A DNA stretch of 64,000 nt from a virus: the IMG/VR virus record IMGVR_UViG_3300037156_000269, positions 32,626 through 96,625 of that record; one strand, given 5' to 3'. Below, piece after piece: positions 14,568 to 23,330 of the stretch. Both the position numbers and the translations under genes were made by a program. Each line of letters begins with the position of its first letter. The stretch's first letter is position 1. The notes below the pieces were generated by a model. It was not told where the DNA came from. It was given only the letters and a program-made list of their open reading frames with translations, and did not search any database.

Positions 14568-14609
14568 ATCAGGTGACTTTAGGTCAACCGCTGTGATAGA
14601 CTTCTGGAC

Positions 14610-15632
14610 ATGGCAAAAGAACAAAGCCCCTATGAAGGACTACTCGATAACCTCGGCGGTAAAGTAAGCCTAGGCCAAGTCATTAGCGTCGACGCAGTCA
14701 ACCGCACCGTGCGCGTCAAAACGCTCGGCAATGCTGAGCACGGGACTGACGATCAGGATCTTCCGAACGTAAAAATTCTCCATATGCAGTGGTCTCCAGA
14801 TGGCACCTACGCTGTCGCGATGCCACAAATCGGCACCTACTACATCGTTGGTTATCTCAACTCCGAACCCGTCCTACTCGGCGCGTACCCACTCAGCAAC
14901 ACCTTCGGCGGCGGAGCCCAAGCGAACCAAACCGACGACCTTGCGCCAGGGGATTATGCTTTTGTCACAGCCGCAGGCTCACGCCTTATCATACGCTCCG
15001 GCGGAACTGTCGAGATTGAGTCCACAAAAAACTGCCGCACCTACTGGCTCCCAATCCAAGACACCATCACGACTGTCTGCCAAAATAAAGAGATGTCTGC
15101 CGGACCCGGATACGAGAACTGGACTGTTGACCCCAACACCGACGCCACCACTGTCACTCAAAAGGTATTCGACAACTTAAGCGTCAGCACCGCTGTTCAA
15201 ACTCAAATCGGTACAACTGTCGCAGGGCCCGTCTTCGATTTTCAAGTAGGTCCCGTCGACGACTCCCTCAACATCGTGGCGCCCACCATGCAAATGCAAG
15301 TGGCGGCCGACGGCACAACAACCGTGAATGTTGCCCAAGGCAAAGTCACCGTCACGATCGCGCCGGACGGGACACTCAAAATAGCTACCGCTTCCGATGC
15401 CACATTTAACGTAGGCGGTAAAGCCACCGTGAATGCCACAGGAGATGTTGACGTAACCGCCGGCGGGGATTGTAATGTGACTGCAAGTGGCAAGATTACA
15501 GAGACCGCACCATTGATTATTTTAAATAAACAGGGATCTGGAGTTACTACGTTTAACTCGCATCTCGGTGTGATCGACGAAATAGTCGGAACGCCGTGTC
15601 AACCAAGCACAACGGTATTCGCCGACATATAA
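14610..15632 (+). CDS. Baseplate spike / assembly protein (gpV/gp5-like)
   Basis: 340 residues. The N-terminal ~100 residues look like the OB-fold of gpV/gp5 spike proteins (LGQVISVDAVNRTVRVKTLG, then VAMPQIGTYYIVGYLNSEPVLLGAYP). The C-terminal half is built of short beta repeats rich in V, T, D and G (DGTTTVNVAQGKVTVTIA, GDVDVTAGGDCNVTASGKI), the usual trimeric beta-helix of the membrane-piercing spike. The start follows a GATAGA box by 9 nt with no Shine-Dalgarno, so its mRNA may be leaderless. It opens a short run of tail-tip genes. Confidence 0.85.
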   Translation: MAKEQSPYEGLLDNLGGKVSLGQVISVDAVNRTVRVKTLGNAEHGTDDQDLPNVKILHMQWSPDGTYAVAMPQIGTYYIVGYLNSEPVLLGAYPLSNTFGGGAQANQTDDLAPGDYAFVTAAGSRLIIRSGGTVEIESTKNCRTYWLPIQDTITTVCQNKEMSAGPGYENWTVDPNTDATTVTQKVFDNLSVSTAVQTQIGTTVAGPVFDFQVGPVDDSLNIVAPTMQMQVAADGTTTVNVAQGKVTVTIAPDGTLKIATASDATFNVGGKATVNATGDVDVTAGGDCNVTASGKITETAPLIILNKQGSGVTTFNSHLGVIDEIVGTPCQPSTTVFADI

Positions 15633-15645
15633 AGGAGATTTAGTT

Positions 15646-15945
15646 ATGGCACTAAAATGGTTTTGTGATCAGAGCGGAATAGAAGTTTTCATGGCTCCCC
15701 CTTACGTGATTAAAACCGACAAGGACGGCAAGCCTGTTACCAAAAAAATCAAAACCATGAATGCCGAGGGTGAGCTTGTCGTGAGCGAAGTGGCGCACGT
15801 TATTTACTCCAAACCAAAAGCCTACATCATCCGCCTATCGGTCGGGGATGAGGTCATCCAGCGTGTGCTATGCGAAGATGAGCTGAACAAAGTAAAAGCG
15901 AAACTCAAAGATGCCTGGAATGTGCTCGAAGGACTGAAGCCGTGA
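15646..15945 (+). CDS. Hypothetical tail-cluster protein
   Basis: 99 residues starting MALKWFCDQSGIEVFM, with AAAGGAGATTTAGTT upstream. The protein is mixed alpha/beta with a basic middle (KTDKDGKPVTKKIK) and a helical end (DELNKVKAKLKDAWNVLEGL). It lies between the spike gene and a Gly-rich gene whose GTG overlaps its stop. No family is recognised; a baseplate-associated role is inferred from position. Confidence 0.7.
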   Translation: MALKWFCDQSGIEVFMAPPYVIKTDKDGKPVTKKIKTMNAEGELVVSEVAHVIYSKPKAYIIRLSVGDEVIQRVLCEDELNKVKAKLKDAWNVLEGLKP

Positions 15946-16538
15946 TTTCTGGGCCAGGATGGTCAACCGATCTTTACGGCCTGCTCACCGGGATAGGCCT
16001 ACTGGGTTCAAAACTCCATGAATTTACTGATGCAGTGGGGCTTGGCTCAGCAAGTCACGTCGTTGGCAAAACTTTCGTCACCGTCGACGTAGGCACAGTT
16101 CCTGGTGCAGGTGTTGGAACTGGGACTGGAATTACAGGCCTTTCTGCGTCCACCATTTCCAGCACCATCTACTCAATGGCCGTCTTGTCCTTTGGCCAGG
16201 CAGGGTCCAGGCTAAAAGACACCTGCGACCAAATCGCCGCAGCGTGCGTGGCTCAAATGGCTCTCGCGACTTTGGCAACTGTCGATAGCCCGGTCTACCT
16301 TGGCGGCGGTACGATCACTCCAGGTACAATCGCGGTAATTCCGGCTGTCTGGGGAGCGACAATACAGTCGCAAGCCCCGAACTTCCTCGGAAGCCAGTGG
16401 CCAAATTTTGCTGCCGCGATCGGCACTGGCATGGGTGAAAACGTACAAAGCTCTGGCACAGGGTCCCTTGTCATCGTCGGTAGCCCATCGGGAGCACCGG
16501 TACCAGGCGGGGGCGCCGGCGGCGGTACAATATCATGA
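15942..16538 (+). CDS. Gly/Ala/Thr-rich protein next to the spike
   Basis: 198 residues from GTG 15942 (GTGA overlap with the preceding stop). It is unusually hydrophobic and small-residue rich (VGTVPGAGVGTGTGITGLSAS) and ends in a Gly/Pro tail. It has a plausible cap- or hub-like composition, but no PAAR signature. Position after spike and small protein suggests a spike-tip, baseplate or virion-associated role, which is inference. Confidence 0.65.
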   Translation: MISGPGWSTDLYGLLTGIGLLGSKLHEFTDAVGLGSASHVVGKTFVTVDVGTVPGAGVGTGTGITGLSASTISSTIYSMAVLSFGQAGSRLKDTCDQIAAACVAQMALATLATVDSPVYLGGGTITPGTIAVIPAVWGATIQSQAPNFLGSQWPNFAAAIGTGMGENVQSSGTGSLVIVGSPSGAPVPGGGAGGGTIS

Positions 16539-17139
16539 CAGAGAAAATTTGTGCTGCGTGCAAAGAACCTAAGTCTTTAGAAGAAGATTTTAGCCCGCGA
16601 AAAAACAGAAAAACTCACCCGTACGCCTCTTGGTGCAGAGCCTGCATGAGACTTTATAGTAAAGAACATTACCAAAGAAACGATAGGGCAAAATACAAAG
16701 AAACAAAAGAAAAGCATATAGCTAGAGCGCTCTCTTGGAAAAAGAGTAATTCTGAAAAGTATAGGGACATAACCAAAAATGGCGGAATAAAAACATAGAA
16801 AGGTTATCCACTTATTTAGCCGAGTGGAGGAAAAGAAATCCAGATTATCGGGCGATTAAGTACGCAGAAAATCCAGGCAAATTTTTAGCCGTGAGTGCAA
16901 AGAGGCGCTGCGCTATCCTAAAAAGAACTCCTTCGTGGGCTGACCTTAGCGAAATAAGAGCTTTCTATGTAGCGTGCCCCAAGGGAATGGTTGTGGATCA
17001 TATAGTACCTCTATGTGGACGAGAAGTTTCAGGACTGCATATACGATCCAACCTCCAATATCTGACGGTCAGTGAAAACTGCCGTAAAAGCAATAAGCTG
17101 ATCCTGGACTATTTGGTTGCCAACTCCATGCAGGACTAG
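16535..17139 (+). pseudogene. HNH homing endonuclease, frameshifted
   Basis: Two pieces in different frames. The first (16535-16798) has N-terminal cysteines ICAACKE...WCRACM and a basic helical middle. The second, in the -1 frame, runs from about 16773 to 17139 and holds the HNH core VVDHIVPLCGREVSGLHIRSN and NCRKSNK. Joined with one missing or extra base near 16773 they align along their length with the intact HNH gene at 42818-43432 (TPVWSDLNKLR versus TPSWADLSEIR; LHVDHIVAL; NLQYLT). It is either a decaying mobile endonuclease or a single sequencing error. The start overlaps the previous stop (ATGA). Confidence 0.8.
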
Positions 17140-17235
17140 TTTAAACTACTGCATTGTCAGCCTATTTCCTGTAAAATATGCATGTGTCTTGTTTTTCCTT
17201 ACCAAGACACGTAGTCTTAACGCTAGGAGCTACTG

Positions 17236-19404
17236 ATGTCGGGACTTCAGAATTTATTTTCAATAGAACCAACTCTCCCCAACGTCCAATCGCATAAGAT
17301 GCCGGACAATCCGGAGAAGTGGTCCGAAGTGCTCACGACTTACCTTCGTGAACAGTTCCCCGACGCAGCCAAGCTCCCCGTCGTTGTTGAGTATCGTAAG
17401 CGCGATGACCAATCAGGTACGGCTCTTGGAGCTTTGCAAATCAGCTCCGAAGAAGCTTCGAAAACTCTCTTCATCCCATTCATCATTCGTAAGTTTGAAC
17501 TCTCTCCCCTTGATGTGTGGATGGAGCCAAAAACTCAGATCGTTCACCCCCTCACAAAAGACACGTTCAAAGAAGTGTTCTTTGTTCAGGGCCCTGCCGA
17601 CGGTCTCGATGCGCGCCCAACAGATTCCACAGGTAGTTACTTCAATGATCCTAGTCTTTGGACAACAAACTACCCTCCTCTCCAAGGCCGCTACTCTTAC
17701 GCTTCTGCTGGCTTTCCACTTCTCGACGTGACGTCAGATTCCTACACAAAAGAAGATGGTGAGAGTTTCAAACAATACCTTCGCGACAACCCGTCTCTTG
17801 TGGCCAAGTTCCAAAAACACGGCTATGCAGAAGTCCTTGAAAAACTCGCTAAGAAATCCTACGTCAACAGTGGCGATTACGTAGCAAGCGCTATGAATTT
17901 AATTCCAACAAGTGCCGTGCAGTTAAAAAGAAACGCAACTGCCAACGACTACTCAGTTCTAACCAGTGTCGAGGGTATCTTCGACACTGGTGAAGTGGTT
18001 CGCATGAACACTGATGACTGTCGTAAGTTCCTCTCTAAAATCACAGGCTCCACTGAAGATGTGTTGAGTGAGCTTGACCAAGAAGGTGAGAAGCTCCTCA
18101 TCGTGCGCAAGCCTGCTGACGGTGTTTTCCTCTATGACTCCTCTGAGCCAGGCCCCGAAGAAGCAAAAGAATTCGCCATGTACCGGGTTAAGACTCAAAC
18201 CGGTCTTCAGCTCGACGGTATCGTTGTCCCCAATGTCGTGGACTTTGCCGGCAGAAAAAAGGGCTACAAGCTCTTCCTGTCCAAGTCCGCATCCAGTTTC
18301 CAGAAGTCCATTGCAGGCATCAAGATGGTTGGCGTTGATTCGAAAGCCCCCATCAAGCACTGTCTCGAGCCTCGCGATATCCGTGTCGGCCAAACAGGCA
18401 CCTTCATGTACATTGATGATGGCAAAGCGATCGCGACAGAACCCGTTACCATTAAGGCTATCGAGAATCACGACTGCCTTCACGTTGTTGATGTAAATGG
18501 TAAGCGCTTTAACGTTCGCCGCGGCTACGGTGACTACTTCACCAAAGAAGAAAAAGAAGCTCATAAACCAATAGACGCGAAGTCCTCAGTCCCAGGTCTC
18601 GTAAAAGAACCCAAGCGCGTTTACTTAGATGCTCATGGCATGATCGAAGTTCGTAAAGACATCTTTATCATCCCATCAAAAATGATGTGGATTCCGATGG
18701 AAGATCTTCGCGACGTAAGCGCCACTCCTGCCGAGTGGATCATGAAAGAAGCCGCCAGCAAAATGGAACTGGACCCCATGACAGTTCGCTGGACAGGTAT
18801 CGACTTCGATATCACAGGTGCTGGCTTACCTAAGCTATCGCTCGACAAAGCGCGCACAGAATTGCTCCTCGCGAACTCTGGCGTGAGCATGAATAAGATT
18901 GCCGCTGCTATGAAAAAAGCAAAAGCCACAGGCCGTGTGAAAATCCACGGTGTTGACCGCCTGCGCTCGCGCGCAGAGAAAGTCTCCGAAACCGGCAAAC
19001 TTATCGCCAAGATCTCCTCTGTTGTCGCTTCGCTGAAAACGAACATGCTTAAAGAAGCCGCCGAGATCGATGACAACGCAACTGTCGACGTTCTCTTAGG
19101 ACTGAACTTCCTTAACCCAGACAACCTTGCCAAATTCGTGGCCTACAAACCCGTATTCGACAAGGTCCTCGACTACTTAGCCGAGCTCACCTTGGCCTCG
19201 CGCCTTGGTCTCAAAGACATCCCCGAAGCAGCGGCCGTTTCTGGCATGCATAAACTCATGGAGATCGTTGATGGTCTCGGTAAAATGCAAGCCTCTATGA
19301 AACGTCCTGCAACAAAGACCGCAGCAGCTCAGAAGCCTCTCAGTAAAGGGAAGAAATACCTCCCAGCTAAAGGCGCTAAACTGATCGCTATGGTCGGCGG
19401 CTGA
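17236..19404 (+). CDS. Large hypothetical virion protein with K-x-A motifs
   Basis: 722 residues from ATG 17236 with TAGGAGCTACTG upstream. No domain is recognised. The N-terminal half looks mixed alpha/beta; the last ~200 residues are helical and Ala/Lys-rich, ending MKRPATKTAAAQKPLSKGKK. Hydrophobic-x-K-x-A motifs (LEKLA, LSKSA, MNKIA, TKTAA) recur, as in the scaffold and capsid proteins at 35-42 kb, suggesting it enters the prohead and may be processed. TTGTCA (about 17154) with TAAAAT nearby could belong to a promoter, but the spacing is poor. Confidence 0.75.
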   Translation: MSGLQNLFSIEPTLPNVQSHKMPDNPEKWSEVLTTYLREQFPDAAKLPVVVEYRKRDDQSGTALGALQISSEEASKTLFIPFIIRKFELSPLDVWMEPKTQIVHPLTKDTFKEVFFVQGPADGLDARPTDSTGSYFNDPSLWTTNYPPLQGRYSYASAGFPLLDVTSDSYTKEDGESFKQYLRDNPSLVAKFQKHGYAEVLEKLAKKSYVNSGDYVASAMNLIPTSAVQLKRNATANDYSVLTSVEGIFDTGEVVRMNTDDCRKFLSKITGSTEDVLSELDQEGEKLLIVRKPADGVFLYDSSEPGPEEAKEFAMYRVKTQTGLQLDGIVVPNVVDFAGRKKGYKLFLSKSASSFQKSIAGIKMVGVDSKAPIKHCLEPRDIRVGQTGTFMYIDDGKAIATEPVTIKAIENHDCLHVVDVNGKRFNVRRGYGDYFTKEEKEAHKPIDAKSSVPGLVKEPKRVYLDAHGMIEVRKDIFIIPSKMMWIPMEDLRDVSATPAEWIMKEAASKMELDPMTVRWTGIDFDITGAGLPKLSLDKARTELLLANSGVSMNKIAAAMKKAKATGRVKIHGVDRLRSRAEKVSETGKLIAKISSVVASLKTNMLKEAAEIDDNATVDVLLGLNFLNPDNLAKFVAYKPVFDKVLDYLAELTLASRLGLKDIPEAAAVSGMHKLMEIVDGLGKMQASMKRPATKTAAAQKPLSKGKKYLPAKGAKLIAMVGG

Positions 19405-19429
19405 TATGCGGGGGGCGGGCAAGGAGTGA

Positions 19430-20359
19430 ATGCTGGCATACCGTCTCCCGTTTCATAGACATCTCAAATGGCTTTGTATCGAAGGACTGTCTGTCAAAGA
19501 CATACAGTCGTATTACGACAACATACAGATGGCCAAACCCACCGAGACGCAGATCGAAGCTGCCACAGAAGACGTGCGCAAAATGTTCATGTCCCCAGCT
19601 ACACGCCGGCGTCTCGCGAAGAAGATTTTTAGCACAGATGACCAGCTTTTATGGCAAAAATACGGGCTTGAGGAGATCTACCTCCATCAGGTAGGCCAAA
19701 CCCCCTGGGCCGAAATTCCGCAAGTGCTTAACCACCCCGTCATGCGCGTAGCTTTCGAATGCTGCCTCATTGCGGGTCTGGAGCACGAGGAGATATCGCA
19801 GCTATTGCCGTCGGTTTACGCGCTCCCTTTGAGCGCTAAGAACATCGAGACATACGCCAAGTATTTCTTCGATCACAAGGCCATGAAGAAAAGCGATTGG
19901 CAGGGGTACCTGAATCAGATCGCGGACGATCGCTACACGCACACCCGCATCTTCGCGGCACTCACCAGGCCACAAGAAGAAGTCTTACACGCCGTGGGCC
20001 TGCCGAGCAGACTTCAGTACGGGACCATGCTCAAGAACGTCATGAACACAGCCAACTACCGCTTCGAGTACTACTCGCGCCAGCAGAGTCCTGAAGCTCA
20101 GGCCGAGGCGCGCAGTTGGGCTAAAGTCATGATGGATGCCGGCGTACGGCACGAGAAATTCGGATCCACGGACGCCACGGATTTTTCCAAAGTCCTGCAG
20201 ACAGAGTTTGCCTACGCAGACGAGACCATAGAAAGCATCACCCCAGAAATGTTGTCGGATGTTAAACCAGCCGTTGATATGGTCGACAAAAGTCTATCGC
20301 CAGCGGTTCCACCACCGCCCGATGCTGTGAATCAATCACCGGATCGCAACGATCTCTAG
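19430..20359 (+). CDS. Hypothetical protein upstream of the terminase
   Basis: 309 residues, ATG with GCAAGGAGTGA upstream. Largely helical. The start (HLKWLCIEGLSVKDIQSYYDNI) could form a helix-turn-helix, and the last 35 residues are Pro-rich and disordered. It lies between the 722-aa protein and the lipoprotein/terminase pair, so a small-terminase or head-completion role is possible, but no signature confirms it. Confidence 0.7.
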   Translation: MLAYRLPFHRHLKWLCIEGLSVKDIQSYYDNIQMAKPTETQIEAATEDVRKMFMSPATRRRLAKKIFSTDDQLLWQKYGLEEIYLHQVGQTPWAEIPQVLNHPVMRVAFECCLIAGLEHEEISQLLPSVYALPLSAKNIETYAKYFFDHKAMKKSDWQGYLNQIADDRYTHTRIFAALTRPQEEVLHAVGLPSRLQYGTMLKNVMNTANYRFEYYSRQQSPEAQAEARSWAKVMMDAGVRHEKFGSTDATDFSKVLQTEFAYADETIESITPEMLSDVKPAVDMVDKSLSPAVPPPPDAVNQSPDRNDL

Positions 20360-21015
20360 TACCTTTAAAATCACTATGGCGATCATCTGACGCAGCGGAT
20401 AAAGAGGCTGTTTTGGACCGTAACCGGCGTTTTGAGAAGAGTAAAAAATCCTGGTTACAAATCACGATTTTCACCCGACTAGAGCAAAGGCTCTGTACTG
20501 TAATGATACAATATACGGCGCGTCACACCTATAGTGGTAGTTTATCTACTAGTCTAGGTACCAAAATGATACGTTTTTACACTTTGCGTCTACCCGGGTA
20601 CAAAAAGAAATAGGAAAAGTGGGTACAAATGACTCGCGGCGCATTCCTTAATTCTTCAATGAAATCAACGGCAACAAAAATGTAACCGTGTCACCACCGA
20701 CATGTTTAATAAGCTCCTAATAAAAGTTTTTGTGACTACATACCATTTCCTCTCAATTTATTTTATTAGAGCCCCCCTCTTGCGGGGAGGGTGCGACGGT
20801 GGTGACATTTGCTATTTTCTACACAATATTTGTTTTGTTTTTTCTGTACACAGACCCCGTTTAGCTATTATGCATGGCGGCAATACCGGTGATCAGTGAT
20901 AATTTTGTGCGCAGCAATAGGCGTCTAGGCTTTTTAAAACTGGCTTGCCTAATAACCCTCCCAGGGATAATTATGTGAACTGTTTGCAAACAAAACCCCT
21001 TTTAGGAGGAGATCT
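20360..21015. ncRNA. 656-bp gene-free interval with strong RNA-like folding
   Basis: No credible gene. Visible structure on the plus strand: AGAGC-aaag-GCTCT (about 20481-20494); ACCTA...GTAG-tttat-CTAC...TAGGT (about 20526-20560); and an 11-bp perfect long-range pair TGTCACCACCG (20689-20699) with CGGTGGTGACA (20797-20807), which encloses a CCCCC/GGGG hairpin (about 20772-20790). GGGTACAAA occurs twice (20587-20630). TTGCCT near 20945 with TAATTA 17 nt later may be a promoter for the 21016 gene. It is a likely noncoding RNA or long regulatory leader. Confidence 0.45.
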
Positions 21016-21495
21016 ATGTCTATCCGTTTCAGTGCAGTTCTTGCACTCATCGCTCTTTCAACAGTCGTGGCGTGTACGCCGGCCGCGGTAACACCGCCTG
21101 TGCCTGGCGCCAGCCCGACAGCAACCCCTGCCGCAGCCCCAAGCATTGGCTGTGTCATTGAGCAGTCTGTAGGCGGCGTTGTAGCCCTTGCGATCGCATC
21201 TGAGCTTCAGTGCTCGAATCAGTTGGCAATTCAGGCCACTGTGTCGGCAGCGGCTGTAAAAGTCGGTATTTGCACAGCTCCAGCAGCTCTTGCGATTGGT
21301 CAGCCCAAAGCGAAGGTGTCGGGTAAGCCAGCACTTAAGTCTGTAGGCGGCGATATCTGTACATCGGTCGCGAGCAGTGTGCTCTCAGGACTAGCAAATA
21401 GTGCGATCCCAGCGGCATGGGGCTGTTCGGCCGCAAGCGCTCAAGTCTCTCTTCAGAGCTTGATCGCCGGCGCTTGTGCAAAAGCATTCCCCTAG
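21016..21495 (+). CDS. Predicted lipoprotein
   Basis: 159 residues. Signal peptide MSIRFSAVLALIALSTVVAC with the lipobox cysteine at 20, then a Pro/Thr/Ala linker and an Ala/Val/Ser-rich domain with several further cysteines that could form disulfides in the periplasm. Excellent ribosome binding site AGGAGGAGATCT. Position before the terminase and after a long structured leader is unusual. It could be an outer spanin-like or superinfection-exclusion lipoprotein; neither is shown by sequence. Confidence 0.75.
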   Translation: MSIRFSAVLALIALSTVVACTPAAVTPPVPGASPTATPAAAPSIGCVIEQSVGGVVALAIASELQCSNQLAIQATVSAAAVKVGICTAPAALAIGQPKAKVSGKPALKSVGGDICTSVASSVLSGLANSAIPAAWGCSAASAQVSLQSLIAGACAKAFP

Positions 21496-21521
21496 TACTT
21501 AAATAAAAGTTAGAAGACGAG

Positions 21522-21550
21522 AGCCGCGCTGTCATGGTGCGGCTTTTTTT
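21522..21550 (+). terminator. Intrinsic terminator after the lipoprotein gene
   Basis: AGCCGC (21522-21527) pairs with GCGGCT (21539-21544), followed by seven T on the plus strand. Confidence 0.85.
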
Positions 21551-21587
21551 ATTCCAAATATGGGCAAAGTTTACCTATACTGGGTGA

Positions 21588-23294
21588 ATGAGTAATTCAG
21601 AACAAGAAGAGATGTTGGATGAGCTAGGGTCGGCGAATCCATATGAAGCCAATGCTGCGGCTCAAAAAAGAGCCGTCTACGATCAGAAGGCTGCCCGCGG
21701 TTTATCAGAGGCCACGAAAACTTTGATAAAAGCTTTGAAGACAAAGTGGGTTAGCACTCTAATTTATCTTGATGGAAAGCAGTTTAGTTTCGCCGGGCGG
21801 AATTATTTGTATCCAATTTACAACGGGTTCTACCCACGCAAGATTTTAAAGTTCGCGCGTCAGTCAGAGAAGTCTACTTTTCTCGCGAACGACATGATCG
21901 TGAACTGTGCAGTGACCCCTTATACGAAGTCCATCTACATCGCGCCATCGCACTCGCAAGTAAGACAGTACTCAAACGGCAAGTTGAAACCCTGGACCAC
22001 AGACTCTCCCATCTTAAAAAAGTTCTTCCTCTCCACCAGTGTCAGTGATCAGGTTTTTGAAAAAGGTTTCACCAACGGCTCGATGATGTTTTTGAGGTCG
22101 GCTTTTTTGAATGCCGATCGTGTGCGGGGGCTAAGCGGGACTGAACTCTATCTGGATGAGCTACAGAATATTTTATCCTCTAATATCCCTGTTATTTTAG
22201 AAGTCTTGTCCCATGCCGAGAGTCCGCAGGTGACCTACTCTGGTACGCCTCTCACAAATGACAATCCTATTGAGTCGATGTGGGCTAAATCATCGCAGTG
22301 TGAATGGCTGGTCCCGTGTACACGGCACTCACCAACTCACTGGAATTATTTAGACACGCGCAATATCGGTAAGACGGGTCCTATCTGTAACAAATGCGGC
22401 AAGGGAATTAATCCTGCTTTCGGAAAGTGGTTTAAGCTTTCGGCCCAAGACGATATCATGGGGTTCCACATATCTCAGCTCATGGTTCCGTGGATGCAGT
22501 CCCCTACAAAGTGGAAAGAACTTCTGTTTAAGTATGAGACTTACTCCACAGGTCAGTTTGCAAATGAGGTTTTGGGGGTCAGTTATGACTCAGCCTCTAA
22601 GCCGGTCACGCGCACCGATCTTATCGCCTGCTGCTCATCGAAACATCCATTCAGAAAATCACCAGACAACTACACAAATTCACTTACTTTGTTTGCAGGG
22701 GTTGATTGGGGGGAGGGTGTGGATGGCTCTGAAATAGGAGTTAAGGGCAGACTAAAAAATGCCAGTTACACAGTTCTTACCATCGGTGCTTACATCACTC
22801 CAAAAATCTTCCATGTGTTCTACATGAAACGCTACACCGGTGAAGAAGCTATGCCTGGTAATTGTGTTCGTGACATCATCCAGATCTGTAAACAAATGGG
22901 TGTTGCCTGCATGGGCGTAGATTGGGGCCATGGCTGGGGTGTGAACGAGCAGCTCGAGCTTGCTTTTGATAAGCCAGGCCACAAACGAGTGGTTAAGTTT
23001 CAGTATGTTGGGATGCAGAAGGAACGTAAAAAGTATGATGGCATAGGTGTAAAGTACCAGCTCAATCGTACAGAAGTCATGACAGATTTCTTTGAGGATT
23101 TAAAGCGACAGCGGTATCTCTTTCCGGACTGGGAAACCATGAAATCATTTCTTATGGACATCGAGCACATTCATGCGGAATACGCGACAAGCGGCACGCT
23201 CAAGTACGATCACAGAACGTCGGAACCTGACGATGCGGCTCACTCAATTATTTTGTGTCGCGAGGCTGCGGATAACTATTACGGGAAGCAGTAG
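21588..23294 (+). CDS. terL: Terminase large subunit
   Basis: 568 residues: DNA-packaging motor ATPase plus headful or site-specific nuclease. The Walker A-type loop is ARQSEKST (90-97), with Glu where Gly is usual. Walker B is ELYLDEL (Asp190-Glu191), with the ATPase coupling motif YSGTP after it. A Cys/His insertion (CTRHSPTHW ... CNKCGKG) probably binds zinc. The RNase H-like nuclease begins FAGVDWGEG and continues with MGVDWG and the late acidic pair EPDDAAHS. TATACT (21576-21581) lies 6 nt before the ATG and has little ribosome binding sequence after it. The gene ends just before the periodic tract. Confidence 0.92.
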   Translation: MSNSEQEEMLDELGSANPYEANAAAQKRAVYDQKAARGLSEATKTLIKALKTKWVSTLIYLDGKQFSFAGRNYLYPIYNGFYPRKILKFARQSEKSTFLANDMIVNCAVTPYTKSIYIAPSHSQVRQYSNGKLKPWTTDSPILKKFFLSTSVSDQVFEKGFTNGSMMFLRSAFLNADRVRGLSGTELYLDELQNILSSNIPVILEVLSHAESPQVTYSGTPLTNDNPIESMWAKSSQCEWLVPCTRHSPTHWNYLDTRNIGKTGPICNKCGKGINPAFGKWFKLSAQDDIMGFHISQLMVPWMQSPTKWKELLFKYETYSTGQFANEVLGVSYDSASKPVTRTDLIACCSSKHPFRKSPDNYTNSLTLFAGVDWGEGVDGSEIGVKGRLKNASYTVLTIGAYITPKIFHVFYMKRYTGEEAMPGNCVRDIIQICKQMGVACMGVDWGHGWGVNEQLELAFDKPGHKRVVKFQYVGMQKERKKYDGIGVKYQLNRTEVMTDFFEDLKRQRYLFPDWETMKSFLMDIEHIHAEYATSGTLKYDHRTSEPDDAAHSIILCREAADNYYGKQ

Positions 23295-23296
23295 GT

Positions 23297-23330
23297 AAAA
23301 AAAACCCACCCCTTTTTACGGGGGTGGGTT
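23297..23330 (-). terminator. Strong minus-directed terminator closing the periodic tract
   Basis: AACCCACCCC (23303-23312) pairs with GGGGTGGGTT (23321-23330). On the minus strand the stem is followed by eight T, so it terminates transcripts coming from the 24-25 kb side. The plus strand has no T-run after the stem. Confidence 0.85.

Noticed and set aside
16212-16448. Small frames antisense to tail genes
   Set aside because: No start signals and fully inside genes with family-consistent products.
17959-18564. 201-codon minus-strand frame
   Set aside because: Antisense to the 722-aa gene; no promoter or ribosome binding site.
17236-19404. Portal protein for the 722-aa gene
   Set aside because: Size would fit, but I see no portal-like clip or stem pattern, and the gene is far from protease and capsid. 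The portal gene is probably outside the window.
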